DNA of 64,000 nucleotides from Glaciecola sp. XM2 (GCF_018595715.1 NZ_JAHEOJ010000024.1:186001-250000); one strand, 5' to 3'. Positions 19,005-28,052 are shown, counted from the stretch's first letter. A program made the numbers and translations. Notes: generated from the letters alone by a model not told the origin.

Positions 19005-19823
19005 ATGACAAAATCCATTGACGAACTCTTAGAGATTGCCAAAGATGTAGCGGTGAAGGCCGGCGTCGAGGTGCTTGATATTTACGATAAAGGCGACTTT
19101 GAAACCTTTGAAAAGGAAGATGAGTCACCAGTGACAAGCGCAGACTATCGCGCCAACGAAATCATCACCGAAGCGCTCACAAGGCTCACCCCCAATATCC
19201 CCATCATGTCGGAAGAAACCGAAATACCCGCATTAGAAGATAGGCAAGCATGGACACGCTATTGGCTAATCGACCCTATTGATGGCACGCAAGAGTTCGT
19301 CGCTCGAAGCGGTGACTTTACAATCAATATTGCGTTAATTGAAAGACACAAGCCCGTGATAGGCGTGATTTATTGGCCATGCGGAGAATCACTGTATTTT
19401 GCCAGTAAAGGTCAGGGCGCTTACAAACGTTGTCAGGTAGAAACCAAGCCTATCGGCGTGCGCAACTTTGGCGTGCCCAGCGAAGATGTGATCATGATTG
19501 CGATTAGCCGCAGGCAATCACGCGAGCGCGTGCTAGAGCGCTTATCGCAAAAACGAAAGTATCAAACCCTACCTACCGGTTCATGCTCGTTAAAAGCCTG
19601 TTTTATTGCCGAAGGTAAAGCCGACGTATTTATGCGCTTAGGGGTAACCGGTGAGTGGGACACCGGAGCATCACAATGCATCATCAACGAAGCCGGCGGA
19701 CAGATTAAAGCAGCAACCTTTGACGAGCTCAGCTATAACAAGCGCGAAGAAGTGACTAATCCAGATTTTATTGTATTGGGTGATCAACGGGTCGATTGGC
19801 ACAGTATAATTCAGTATAAATAA
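19002..19823 (+). CDS. cysQ: 3'(2'),5'-bisphosphate nucleotidase CysQ
   Basis: CysQ removes the 3'-phosphate from PAP formed during sulfate assimilation. The 273-residue protein belongs to the inositol monophosphatase fold. Metal-binding motifs are SEETEIP near residue 68, WLIDPIDGTQEF near 90, and GEWDTGASQCIINEAGG near 215. The ATG at 19002 is chosen because it sits in the ATGA overlap with nudE; a longer reading from 18987 would extend into nudE without a family match. Length fits the family (E. coli CysQ is about 246). Confidence 0.93.
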   Translation: MMTKSIDELLEIAKDVAVKAGVEVLDIYDKGDFETFEKEDESPVTSADYRANEIITEALTRLTPNIPIMSEETEIPALEDRQAWTRYWLIDPIDGTQEFVARSGDFTINIALIERHKPVIGVIYWPCGESLYFASKGQGAYKRCQVETKPIGVRNFGVPSEDVIMIAISRRQSRERVLERLSQKRKYQTLPTGSCSLKACFIAEGKADVFMRLGVTGEWDTGASQCIINEAGGQIKAATFDELSYNKREEVTNPDFIVLGDQRVDWHSIIQYK

Positions 19824-19845
19824 CGTAAATTAGGTGAATTCAAAC

Positions 19846-20436
19846 ATGGGTAAGTTCTCAAAACGTGTAAAGTCAGTGTTGATGATGTCTTTGATGTGCG
19901 CGGCGCCTTTCGCCATGGCGGATTATCAATTAGAAACGGTAAGCAGCTCCGTTAACTTCTTATCTACGAAAAACGTTAACGTAACAGAAAGTCACACCTT
20001 CGATAAATTTAATGGCACCATCACAGAAGACGGTCAGCTAGTATTAGTCGTTGATCTCGCCTCTGTGAATACCATTATTCCTATTCGTAACGAGCGCATG
20101 AAGAATATGTTGTTTGACGTCGCGCAATTCTCGCAAGCGCGCTTTACAGCAAAGCTAGATGAAGCGCTACTCAACTTAAGCCCTGGCGAAAGAAAAATAG
20201 CCACTGTTGAAGGCGAGCTAAGCTTAACCGGTGTAACCGAGCAAATAAGCTTTGATGTAGTAGTAACTGGTTTAGCCAACGGCCAGCTCTCTGCTGCCAC
20301 GGTAAAACCCACCGTGATTAACGCGGCCGACTTCAACCTAGAAGGCGGTGTAGAAGCACTAAGAGAAATAGCCATGCTACAAAACATTTCACTCGCTGTG
20401 CCTTTTTCATTTTATGTGGTGTTTAACAACAACTAG
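19846..20436 (+). CDS. Periplasmic YceI family protein
   Basis: YceI-like proteins have a lipocalin-like barrel and bind polyisoprenoid or other amphiphilic molecules in the periplasm. The 196-residue precursor has a signal peptide cut after FAMA. The mature start DYQLETVSSSVNFLSTKN and the segments LVVDLASVNTIIPIRNERMKNMLFDV and VEGELSLTGVTEQISFDVVVTG are typical of the family. The ATG at 19846 follows an AGGTGAA ribosome site; the in-frame GTG at 19834 overlaps that site and is less likely. The gene starts 22 bases after cysQ and may be cotranscribed with it. Confidence 0.88.
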   Translation: MGKFSKRVKSVLMMSLMCAAPFAMADYQLETVSSSVNFLSTKNVNVTESHTFDKFNGTITEDGQLVLVVDLASVNTIIPIRNERMKNMLFDVAQFSQARFTAKLDEALLNLSPGERKIATVEGELSLTGVTEQISFDVVVTGLANGQLSAATVKPTVINAADFNLEGGVEALREIAMLQNISLAVPFSFYVVFNNN

Positions 20437-20532
20437 CTTTGCTTCATTACTTGGTGGGATGGCTTCACTAATTTTGCCGTCCTACTAAGTGTTTAACATG
20501 TGAAAGCTTAGCACCTTACATTTGAGACGAGC

Positions 20533-20781
20533 ATGTACCAATCGTTTAAGCGTTTCCAACAAGAGTTTATGCTATTAAGGAGCAAACACAGAGTCGCCGG
20601 CTCTATATTTTTGTTTTTTACACTCCTAGGCATCACCTTTACTTGTAATCAAATAGCAATACACATCTTTGGCGTGACAGATACTTATTTTGAAAGCCTG
20701 ATAGCGCAAATAATACTTCCTCTGTTCTTAACAATCGCTACATATCCGAAAAAACATTCTTCTAAGCATCCGATGCGCTAG
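20533..20781 (+). CDS. Small two-helix membrane protein, unknown function
   Basis: An 82-residue ORF with a basic N-terminus (SFKRFQQEFMLLRSKHRVAG), one hydrophobic helix (SIFLFFTLLGITF, about 24-45), a second (LIAQIILPLFLTIATY, about 56-72) and a Lys/His-rich end. The charge pattern suggests a bitopic or hairpin inner-membrane protein with both ends inside. No family is recognised. Its last 20 bases overlap, tail to tail, the decayed regulator on the other strand. It could be a real small gene; there is no strong ribosome site, so confidence is moderate. Confidence 0.5.
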   Translation: MYQSFKRFQQEFMLLRSKHRVAGSIFLFFTLLGITFTCNQIAIHIFGVTDTYFESLIAQIILPLFLTIATYPKKHSSKHPMR

Positions 20782-21066
20782 CACTCGTTCCTAAATGCGC
20801 GAGTAAAAATTGCTTCACGTTTTTGCGCTTATGTTCGGATATCTGTTACGTGGACTGACAAGAGAAAGCTCTGAGTTAGCTAAATCTTCATTAGGCAATA
20901 GCCGCACTAAATCGCCGTTTACAAGACTTTCTGTACACATGAAATCTAGTGATGGCTGAGGATCGCGCGCTGATTGGGTAATAAAGGGAAACGATGTCTC
21001 GTCAAAAAGCATTTCAATACTCCCGCCAAAGTGCTCAATACACTCGCGCGGGCAATTTGCTTTCAA
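20762..21066 (-). pseudogene. LysR-type regulator, C-terminal remnant with a frameshift
   Basis: On the minus strand the piece from 21066 reads LDFMCTESLVNGDLVRLLP and ends SLVSPRNRYPNISAKT at a TGA, which resembles the end of a LysR-type effector-binding domain. If one A is added to the five-A run just before that stop, the reading continues NVKQFLLAHLGTS to a TAG at 20762-20764, which is the expected helical C-terminus of a LysR protein. The DNA-binding half and most of the effector domain are missing. I read this as a truncated, frameshifted relic. The neighbour 21132 gene is a beta-lactamase-fold protein, a kind of gene often controlled by a LysR (AmpR-like) regulator; that link is inference. 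Confidence 0.55.
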
Positions 21067-21131
21067 ACAACTTTTACTCTAAGTTAATGTAGATAAATTA
21101 CCCAGTAAAGTCAGTAAAAAGAGGGAATAGG

Positions 21132-23027
21132 ATGATGAACTTGAGAAAGGATGCTTTAGTTAACCACTTTTTCGTGGCTTGCTTTTTATTTTTGTTCAAC
21201 TCTCAATTCGCATTAGCACAAGAGGTCCAGTCTCAACAAGGCGATGATAACCCGCCGCCTGCACCCGCAAATATTGAAGAACTACTCAATGAAATTGAGA
21301 CGCTGCGAGAGTTTCATGCAATTCCTGGTATCAGCCTAGCCATCATCAACAATAACGAAACGGTTTATCAAGGCGCTTTAGGCTTAGCCAATCAGGAGTT
21401 GGCGCAAGATGCTGACCAAGACACATTGTTTCGCATCGGCTCAGTGTCGAAGATGTTTGTGGGTATTGCCGCCCTTCAGCTTGTAGAGCAAGGCAAACTA
21501 GACTTACAAACCCCCGTTAAAGATTTAGCGCCGGATATTGCCTTTACCAATCCCTATAGCGCCAGTCATCCCGTGCGAGTGATTCACCTATTGCAGCACA
21601 CAGCAGGATGGGACGACATTCATCTGGTGGAATTTGCGCAAAACGATCCCACCCCGGTGACGCTTAAACAAGCACTAGACTTTCACCCAAAATCGCGCAT
21701 ATCTCGTTGGCCTCCGGGCGAGCGTATGTCCTATTCAAACTCTGGGCATGCCGTGGTGGCCTATATTATTCAAAAAATCACCAGTATGGATTTTGAAGAC
21801 TACGTTAAAGAACATATATTCTCATCGCTAGGCATGCAAACCGCTACCTATCGGCAAGTCAATGATGGCAGTGCTGCTACTCTTTACGCAAACAAACAAC
21901 CTGTAGAGTATTGGCATATAGGGCTAAGACCATCGGGGGCGGTGAATGCCTCAGCAGTGGATATGGCAAATTTTTTATCATTCCTTGTCAATGGCAAAAG
22001 CGCCATTGAACGGCCTGTTATAACACCAAACAGCCTACGCTTAATGGAAACGCCTGCAAGCACGCTAGCGGCTAAAGCTGGCATGCGCAGCGGTTATGGT
22101 ATTGCAAACTACACGTCTTTTTCGCATGGATTGATGCTACACGGTCACAACGGGGGCGTAAACGGCGGGTTAAGCGAGCTTGTGTATTCACATGAGCATG
22201 GCGTGGGATATTATATTGCCATCAACTCCGATGCCTTCATGGGCCTTTCAGAAGTTGCAGCGGTGATTAAAGATTACCTACTTGATTCGATAGCTTCGCC
22301 GGCGCCACCTAAAGCTCACACAATAAACAGTGATGCTGCACAGCGCTATTCAGGCTACTACATGCCAACTAATCCCCGCCAAGAAATGACGCGTTTTGTA
22401 GAGCAAGTTACCGGCGTCATAAAGGTTCAGCTAAAAGAAGACACACTCCAGTCAGGAAGCTTCAGCTATGTTGCAGTCACCGACCAACTGTTTCGCAAAT
22501 CTGAAAATGCGGTGGCAAATGTGGCGCTCCTAGAAGATGCCAATGGCGAGGCGATTCAAATTGGTGCTCAGCATTTTCAAAAAATTTCACCGCTGCGCCA
22601 TTACCTACAACAGTTCTTTTTATGGGCTTTATTAGCCTTCGTTGGCCTGCATTTGCTTTGGTTTTTTTGGTGGATGGGCCGCCGCTATCTTGGCAAAAGT
22701 ACAGGCTCCGCGTCTCTACAAATTAAACTGTGGCCGTTTTTGGCAAGCCTGAGTCTATTCGTTTTCTTTATCGCCATGATTTTTGCTCAAATGAACGATG
22801 TATTGACCTTACTTGGTAATCCAAGTGTTGCGTCAATTACCATGATGCTTGCTACCTATGGATTTGCTGTAGCATCGGTTATTGCGCTCGTTCAAAATGT
22901 GCGACTATTTAAAAAGGATACTCACTGGTTTAGCAAATATGCCTGTTTATTCAGTAGCGCAGTGTTTTTTGTATGCACCATTTACTTTGCCTATTTTGGC
23001 GTTATTGGTTTACGGACGTTTGCTTAG
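21132..23027 (+). CDS. Serine beta-lactamase-fold hydrolase with C-terminal membrane domain
   Basis: A 631-residue protein with a signal peptide (FNSQFALA, about 1-29) and a class C beta-lactamase / D-alanyl-D-alanine peptidase-like domain. The catalytic motifs are present: SVSK (Ser-x-x-Lys, near 105), YSN (near 200) and HNGG in place of KTG (near 338). The C-terminal 170 residues hold four membrane helices (from LQQFFLWALLAFVGLHLLW to VFFVCTIYFAYFGVIGL), so the catalytic domain is probably tethered to the inner membrane facing the periplasm. Such proteins include esterases and peptide hydrolases; true beta-lactam resistance cannot be inferred. ATG with GGGAATAGG before it. Confidence 0.87.
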   Translation: MMNLRKDALVNHFFVACFLFLFNSQFALAQEVQSQQGDDNPPPAPANIEELLNEIETLREFHAIPGISLAIINNNETVYQGALGLANQELAQDADQDTLFRIGSVSKMFVGIAALQLVEQGKLDLQTPVKDLAPDIAFTNPYSASHPVRVIHLLQHTAGWDDIHLVEFAQNDPTPVTLKQALDFHPKSRISRWPPGERMSYSNSGHAVVAYIIQKITSMDFEDYVKEHIFSSLGMQTATYRQVNDGSAATLYANKQPVEYWHIGLRPSGAVNASAVDMANFLSFLVNGKSAIERPVITPNSLRLMETPASTLAAKAGMRSGYGIANYTSFSHGLMLHGHNGGVNGGLSELVYSHEHGVGYYIAINSDAFMGLSEVAAVIKDYLLDSIASPAPPKAHTINSDAAQRYSGYYMPTNPRQEMTRFVEQVTGVIKVQLKEDTLQSGSFSYVAVTDQLFRKSENAVANVALLEDANGEAIQIGAQHFQKISPLRHYLQQFFLWALLAFVGLHLLWFFWWMGRRYLGKSTGSASLQIKLWPFLASLSLFVFFIAMIFAQMNDVLTLLGNPSVASITMMLATYGFAVASVIALVQNVRLFKKDTHWFSKYACLFSSAVFFVCTIYFAYFGVIGLRTFA

Positions 23028-23207
23028 AGCGATGTAAAATACGCATGGAACAATTAAATATATCGACTTCATAAAGCCGGAGTCACATTGTATGTAGAGA
23101 TTGAGTGTGTTTATCTTATGAGCACAAGCGCATAGCTTATGTCTTGATTTTGCCGCCGCCTAAGTCTCTGCACCTTTTAAATAAAGAAAACAGCAAAGGA
23201 TTCGCTC

Positions 23208-25013
23208 ATGGACAACAACATACTACGGTTTACGACCCATCTAGCGTCAAAAACGCCTGCCTCATTATATCAAAACAGTAAAGTGCGCTTTCAAAGGCTC
23301 CTGTTGCTTCCGACCTTAGCTTTGATGTGTATCTCGCTTAGTGCTTGTTTAGCAGAGCCTGAAGAAACTAAAAGCGCAAACGCCGAACAAAGCCCATATG
23401 CTAGTCAGATAGCCCAATTGTTTGCAGAATATGATGACTTAACTGCACCAGGTGCAGCCGTTGCGGTAGTCAAAGATGGGCAGACGATATTTTCAAAAGG
23501 ATATGGCAGCGCCAACCTTGAGTACGACATTCCCGTCTCGCCCTCCACTGTGTTTCACATTGCGTCGGTCTCAAAACAATTTACGGTCTTTTCAATTTTG
23601 CTCTTAGCAGAAGAAGGCAAACTAAGTTTTGATGATGACGTTCGCAAATACATCCCCGAAGTACCCGATTTTGGTGAAGTGATTACGCTGCGTCATCTTG
23701 CTTCGCACACCAGCGGCCTTCGCGACCAATGGAGTCTACTCGTCATGGCAGGATGGCGGTTTGACGATGTCATTACCAAAGAACATATTATGAAGCTCGT
23801 AGAAAAACAAAAAGAACTTAATTTTAAGCCCGGCGAAGAGTATTTGTATTCCAATACAGGCTTCACCTTGCTTGCAGAAGTTGTCGCCCGCGTGAGTGAG
23901 CAAACCTTTGCAGAATTTACTCAAGACAAAATTTTTGCCCCACTAGGCATGGACAGCACCCTTTTTTATGATGATCACCAAAAAATCGTGAAAAACCGCG
24001 CTTATTCATATGCGCCTAATGAAGATGGCTATCAAAAAACCGTGCTTAGCTATGCCAATGTTGGCGCAACCAGCTTATTTACCACGGTAGAAGATTTAAG
24101 CCTATGGGCGATGAATTTTGAAAACGTCAAAGTAGGTAGCGAAAGTTTAATTGAAGAAATGAATACCCTTGCGGTGCTCAACAACGGCGAGACCTTTGGA
24201 GGCGCTTACGGCCAGTTTGTGAGTCAGCACAAGGGATTAGAGTATATTCAACATGGCGGCGCCGATGCTGGTTATCGTACTTTCTTTGCGCGCTTCCCTG
24301 AGCAAGGTCTTGCAGTCTCGGTCTTTAATAATGTCGCCACTGCCAACCCGCGCAATTTGGCGTTAGGCGTTGCTGATATATTCCTAGAAGACGCTTTGAC
24401 TTCGTCAGCAGATATGGAACAGGCCAATGCACAGTCAGGCAAAACTAAAGCTGTTGAGCTTATCGAACTCGATGAAGCGACTTTGGCTACATTTGAAGGT
24501 CACTACTGGAATGAAGATGGCGCATATTCTCGTCAAATGTATATCCAAGACGGCGTACTGATGTATTCACGAGGCGGCGAGAACGAGAGCCCATTGGGAC
24601 CAATTTCTAATGACACATTTAAGATGCTCGAAGTCGATGTGGATTTGTATGTCCAATTTGATACCCAAAGCACGCCCAATCAAATGATCGTCACCGAAGG
24701 TGATGAAGCCCCCACAATATCTATCGCCTACGAGCCGTTAATGGGCACTGAAGAGAACTTAGCCGAGTATGCCGGCACGTATTATAGCGACGAGCTCAGC
24801 ACATCATATGAATTAATCCCAGGTGAAAGCGAAATTGTGTTTAGGCACAGCCGACACAGTGATGTGTCTATCACCCCGATTAAAGACAATATGTTTACAT
24901 CTGAGCAGTGGGTGTTAAACAGCGTACGTTTTGAGCGAGATGAAAACAACTCAGTAACGGGCATGCGCGTTACCAATGGACGCGTCAGAAATCTGTATTT
25001 TGAACGCCGCTAG
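23208..25013 (+). CDS. Serine beta-lactamase-fold lipoprotein
   Basis: A 601-residue serine hydrolase. The N-terminus has a lipoprotein signal with lipobox LSAC near residue 47, after an extended basic leader. The motifs are SVSK (near 119), YSN (near 214) and HGG (near 348), so the catalytic set is complete. After the catalytic domain, two beta-rich repeats (LATFEGHYWNEDGAYSRQMY and LAEYAGTYYSDELSTSYELI) resemble the C-terminal lipocalin-like domains of such enzymes. Unlike its neighbour at 21132 it has no membrane helices. The two are not tandem copies but separate subfamilies. Substrate unknown. Confidence 0.87.
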   Translation: MDNNILRFTTHLASKTPASLYQNSKVRFQRLLLLPTLALMCISLSACLAEPEETKSANAEQSPYASQIAQLFAEYDDLTAPGAAVAVVKDGQTIFSKGYGSANLEYDIPVSPSTVFHIASVSKQFTVFSILLLAEEGKLSFDDDVRKYIPEVPDFGEVITLRHLASHTSGLRDQWSLLVMAGWRFDDVITKEHIMKLVEKQKELNFKPGEEYLYSNTGFTLLAEVVARVSEQTFAEFTQDKIFAPLGMDSTLFYDDHQKIVKNRAYSYAPNEDGYQKTVLSYANVGATSLFTTVEDLSLWAMNFENVKVGSESLIEEMNTLAVLNNGETFGGAYGQFVSQHKGLEYIQHGGADAGYRTFFARFPEQGLAVSVFNNVATANPRNLALGVADIFLEDALTSSADMEQANAQSGKTKAVELIELDEATLATFEGHYWNEDGAYSRQMYIQDGVLMYSRGGENESPLGPISNDTFKMLEVDVDLYVQFDTQSTPNQMIVTEGDEAPTISIAYEPLMGTEENLAEYAGTYYSDELSTSYELIPGESEIVFRHSRHSDVSITPIKDNMFTSEQWVLNSVRFERDENNSVTGMRVTNGRVRNLYFERR

Positions 25014-25620
25014 CGCAATCTAAATAAGTTCAAGAAAACAGCCCTTGGCCTAGAGAGGGGCGCTGACATACGTGCAGTGCCTTCAATTTGCGACTCGTGA
25101 CTCGCTTATTAGCTTGCGCAGCATGTTTGTGCCACTCCACTCATAAAATGAGTTCCCCAATAAAGTGCTCAAATGGGCACCTTAACAAGACAACCCCTTT
25201 TTAATGTAACTTTTTTAGAGCATTATCATAATGTGCACCTAACTTAAATTTAGATAAGGACGTTAGGAAAGACAATAATATATACTTTGGCTCACTTTTT
25301 ACTAAGTGACTGACTGGCTCATGTGGCGCAGATAGCAGACGAATCTATTCACTGAATTCGATACAAGCAATGCGTCAATAAAAGCACCACCACGCTATTT
25401 GAAACATCAACAGCGTCATCCTTGGAGCAGTTTCCGGACGGTCACCTTTTTTGGGTTTTGCGATATTATGCTTGTTTTTAATCAGCGGTAATATGCTGCA
25501 ACAGCAGAGATTAAACAAATTTAACACACGTCATCTGAGCCTTACTTCAATAACTAACCTATAATAAAGTCAAGAAAAGAGCAAAACTCTTTTATGCTCT
25601 TAGAAAATAGTGACATTAAG
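25014..25620. other. Intergenic region with a hairpin before the barrel gene
   Basis: About 600 bases. No gene with a recognised product is seen. Short near-palindromes occur around 25170-25190 and 25225-25245. A short open stretch around 25405-25560 could encode a small hydrophobic peptide, but it lacks a convincing start. AAAAGAG (25575-25581) and CTCTTTT (25587-25593) form a 7-bp hairpin with a five-base loop just before an in-frame ATG at 25594. Confidence 0.4.
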
Positions 25621-26319
25621 ATGAAAAACAACTCAATCTTTTTATTGGTTTTAGCTACATTTACCATCTTATTTAACAATGCGATAGCGCAAACTGACGA
25701 TATCGGCTTCACCTACATCGAAGGAGGAATTATCGGTGGCTTTGTCAACGACATAGAGACATCCGGAGCAGTCATGGGAAGTGACCCTTTAGACGTAGAG
25801 AGTGATGCCGATGGTGGTGGTTTTATTGGCGGTGCATGGCAGTTTAATAATCAAATGCATCTATTTGGTGAGTATGCATCTCTAGGCCAAGAACTGGAAA
25901 TCCGCAACGACATAAACACTGTTACAGGTGAGTATGATGTGGTGCGTTGGCGCATTGGGGTCGGTTATCAATACAATGTCTCGGAAACATTGGCTTACTA
26001 TGGTCGCCTGAGTCTTGACCAGCTAGAGTTAAAGGATGCAAGCGTTGCAGGTTTTAACATTGATATTGACGCAGACGATAACGGGGTCGGGTCAGAGGTA
26101 GGTGTTATCTGGGCAGCAACACCAACATTTCATCTTCAAGGTCATGCGCGTTATACCGCAGTTGGGGATGTCGCCTCTGGTGGTTCTGACCCCTTCGAAA
26201 CAGATATCCTGCTCGGCGTGAACGCACGTTGGAACGTCCGTCCCAACATTGCACTGGTAACAGGCTACGAGTTAGGAAAAATCACAACGTTGAATGTAGG
26301 CGTACGTTTTGCTTTTTAA
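25621..26319 (+). CDS. Outer-membrane beta-barrel protein
   Basis: A precursor of about 232 residues with a signal peptide (MKNNSIFLLVLATFTILFNNAIA) followed by alternating hydrophobic strands such as FTYIEGGIIGGF, GGGFIGGAWQFNNQMHLFGEYASLGQ, VRWRIGVGYQYNVSETLAYYGRLSLDQ and FHLQGHARYTAVG. The last strand ends VGVRFAF with a C-terminal Phe, the standard signal for outer-membrane insertion by the Bam machinery. It looks like the small OmpA-like/opacity-type eight-strand barrels. The ATG at 25621 is preferred because the signal peptide starts there; an in-frame ATG lies at 25594. Function unknown. Confidence 0.82.
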   Translation: MKNNSIFLLVLATFTILFNNAIAQTDDIGFTYIEGGIIGGFVNDIETSGAVMGSDPLDVESDADGGGFIGGAWQFNNQMHLFGEYASLGQELEIRNDINTVTGEYDVVRWRIGVGYQYNVSETLAYYGRLSLDQLELKDASVAGFNIDIDADDNGVGSEVGVIWAATPTFHLQGHARYTAVGDVASGGSDPFETDILLGVNARWNVRPNIALVTGYELGKITTLNVGVRFAF

Positions 26320-26386
26320 TTGTCAATCAAAATCCTCCAGAGGACTCGTTTGTGGCAAAAATGTTTGTCAAACTTAATGCTCGAAT

Positions 26387-26499
26387 GACCGCATCACGCC
26401 CTGAGTCATTCAACAAATTGGCTCTGGCTTTATAACAATGAGCGGCCTAATATGGCGATTGGTGGCGTACCACCCAAGCAATTTTTAGATGCAGCTTAA
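26387..26499 (+). pseudogene. IS3-family transposase (orfB) C-terminal remnant
   Basis: Bases 26419-26499 read WLWLYNNERPNMAIGGVPPK then QFLDAA and stop, the characteristic end of an IS3-family OrfB integrase-type transposase. The reading can be followed back only to about 26387, so nearly the whole element is lost. The bases just after the stop (to about 26540, ending in GGGGGGATTACA) may be the right terminal region of the insertion sequence. Confidence 0.75.
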
Positions 26500-26902
26500 T
26501 AAAATTCTACGAATAACTGCTGTTTAAAATGGGGGGATTACACTGTCACCCAATGAATTTGTGGCACAGATAGAAAATGAACATTGCGAATTCATCTAGC
26601 AAGTGGACCTAATATCGGGGACCGGTCAGTAATTGGAAATCTCATCAATTGCGTTTTTCTTTACTCTTGCAGCAGTAAATGGAGCCTAGGGCAATTTTAG
26701 ATGGGGAATGGCAATGAGGACAAAGATTGGCGTCAACTAATTGAGTGGGCAGAATAGTAACTGGCTAGACCGAGAAGCCACTTTTGTATATTTTGTATTC
26801 ACAAAGACAAAAGGATTTATATCAGATGAAGCAAACATTTTTTTCAAATTCATCCATAGCTGTCTCCAAGTATGAAGCGGCCACGCCAAAGTGGGTTCAC
26901 GC
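26500..26902. other. Non-coding spacer after the IS3 remnant
   Basis: About 400 bases with no recognised gene, RNA or element apart from the possible IS right end at its left border. It probably contains the promoter of the broken gene at 26903. Confidence 0.35.
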
Positions 26903-27667
26903 ATGATTCTGCGGCGCCTCACTAAGCATTTACGCGAACAGGACTGGTTTGCGGTCTTCCTCGATTTTTTCATTTAGGTTATCGGGGTGTTCATTGGTAT
27001 TCAGGTCTCCAACTGGAACACTGACAACGCTCAAAGGGAGGATGAAATCGTCTTTCTACGCCTGCTTGAGGAAGATATTCGTAGCTCTCAAGAACTCGCA
27101 AGCATAACACTAGATATGCTTCATCTTCAAGATAAAGCTCGCCAGCAGCTGTATGCCTATAGTGTCGGCAAAGCCCCACTAACTAAATCGCAAGAGATTC
27201 TAGCGCTATTGAGCCATGGCATATGGGAGATGCCGACTATGGAATTTAATCAGACCACATTTGAGGCCCTAAAAAGTACCGGACGTCTTGATGTGTTCGT
27301 AGATGATACCTTGGTTCAAGAGTTGACGGAACTGCAAAGCGATATTGCTGACATTGAGCGGCGTGCAGAAATTGAACTGGCCACCTTGTTGAACGTAACT
27401 GACCCTATTCTGCTACAGCATGTAGATATGACCGCCATGCTAGTCGAGCCTTCGTTGGCCGGAAACATTGCCATCGACTGGCTTACGAGCGACGAATCCC
27501 CATTCGAGCCCTCAGAGTTTCTCCAATCTATTCAGTTCCGTAATGCAATTCTTGCAAGGACGACATCGTCCAAAAACCGAATGCGCGATATGGAGCGACT
27601 TGACAGACGTTATCAACGGATTGCTGTCTTGATTGGACAACGACAAACTGAACTAAACCAAAGGTAA
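26903..27667 (+). pseudogene. DUF6090-like membrane-anchored protein with an in-frame TAG
   Basis: The reading frame starts at ATG 26903 (MILRRLTKHLREQDWFAVF), continues LDFFI, meets a TAG at 26975-26977 (codon 25), and goes on VIGVFIGIQVSNWNTDNAQR to a stop at 27667. The stop falls in the middle of the single N-terminal membrane helix, a place where the family normally has a hydrophobic residue, so this is a nonsense mutation in an otherwise intact 255-codon gene. Translation from the ATG at 26987 would give a 226-residue protein without a full anchor. The rest is helical and soluble. Similar proteins of unknown role occur in many marine bacteria; the DUF6090 assignment is from the N-terminal pattern only. 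Confidence 0.7.
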
Positions 27668-27875
27668 ACCTGTTGTGAAGCACTCTGAATACTTTTGGTT
27701 TTGCCTAAGCTTAATTGTGCACAAATCTAATTAAAGCGAAACTCGTGAAATAGGAGGATTAACGAAATTTCGTTTTCTTCCCCATACAAAGAGCATTTAC
27801 GAAAGGCACTTTGACTGGAATCTGCGAGTTGATATGGCCGAAGAGTGCACTCTTATCTGTCGGCAGAAACGGAGC
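27668..27875. other. Spacer between the broken membrane gene and the comM fragment
   Basis: No gene, RNA or terminator was recognised in these 208 bases. The left edge of the comM similarity cannot be fixed by eye and may lie inside this stretch. Confidence 0.3.
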
Positions 27876-28052
27876 ATCATTCACCACCCTTTGGCCTGAT
27901 TTAGACGAAGAAGATGCCTTGGTTGTCGCCAGTATACGCTCCATCTCAGGCGACAGTATTCATGCTGACAATTGGCGCACCCGCCCATTTCGTCAACCCC
28001 ACCATTCCAGCTCTGCGGCTGCTCTGGTAGGCGGTGGATGTCATTTTTCTTA
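27876..28052 (+). pseudogene. Fragment of comM (YifB-type Mg-chelatase-like ATPase)
   Basis: This stretch reads LDEEDALVVASIRSISGD, then WRTRPFRQPHHSSSAAALVG and GG, which is the central block of ComM/YifB (in intact proteins: EEALEVAAI..., RPFR-PHH-S-S--ALVGGG). The Walker A region before it and the sensor and finger domains after it are absent; the frame stops at 28053. ComM is a branch-migration helicase used in natural transformation and is normally about 500 residues. I see only about 55 residues, so this is a detached gene piece, probably brought here by recombination. Confidence 0.7.

Noticed and set aside
21132-25013. Calling the two serine hydrolases beta-lactam resistance genes
   Set aside because: The motifs show only the fold; the architecture (membrane helices, lipocalin-like tails) points to other hydrolases of the same superfamily.
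25405-25560. Small hydrophobic ORF before the outer-membrane barrel gene
   Set aside because: The hydrophobic stretch (FLGFAILCLFLISGNML) is suggestive, but there is no start codon with a ribosome site and the upstream part needs a frame change.
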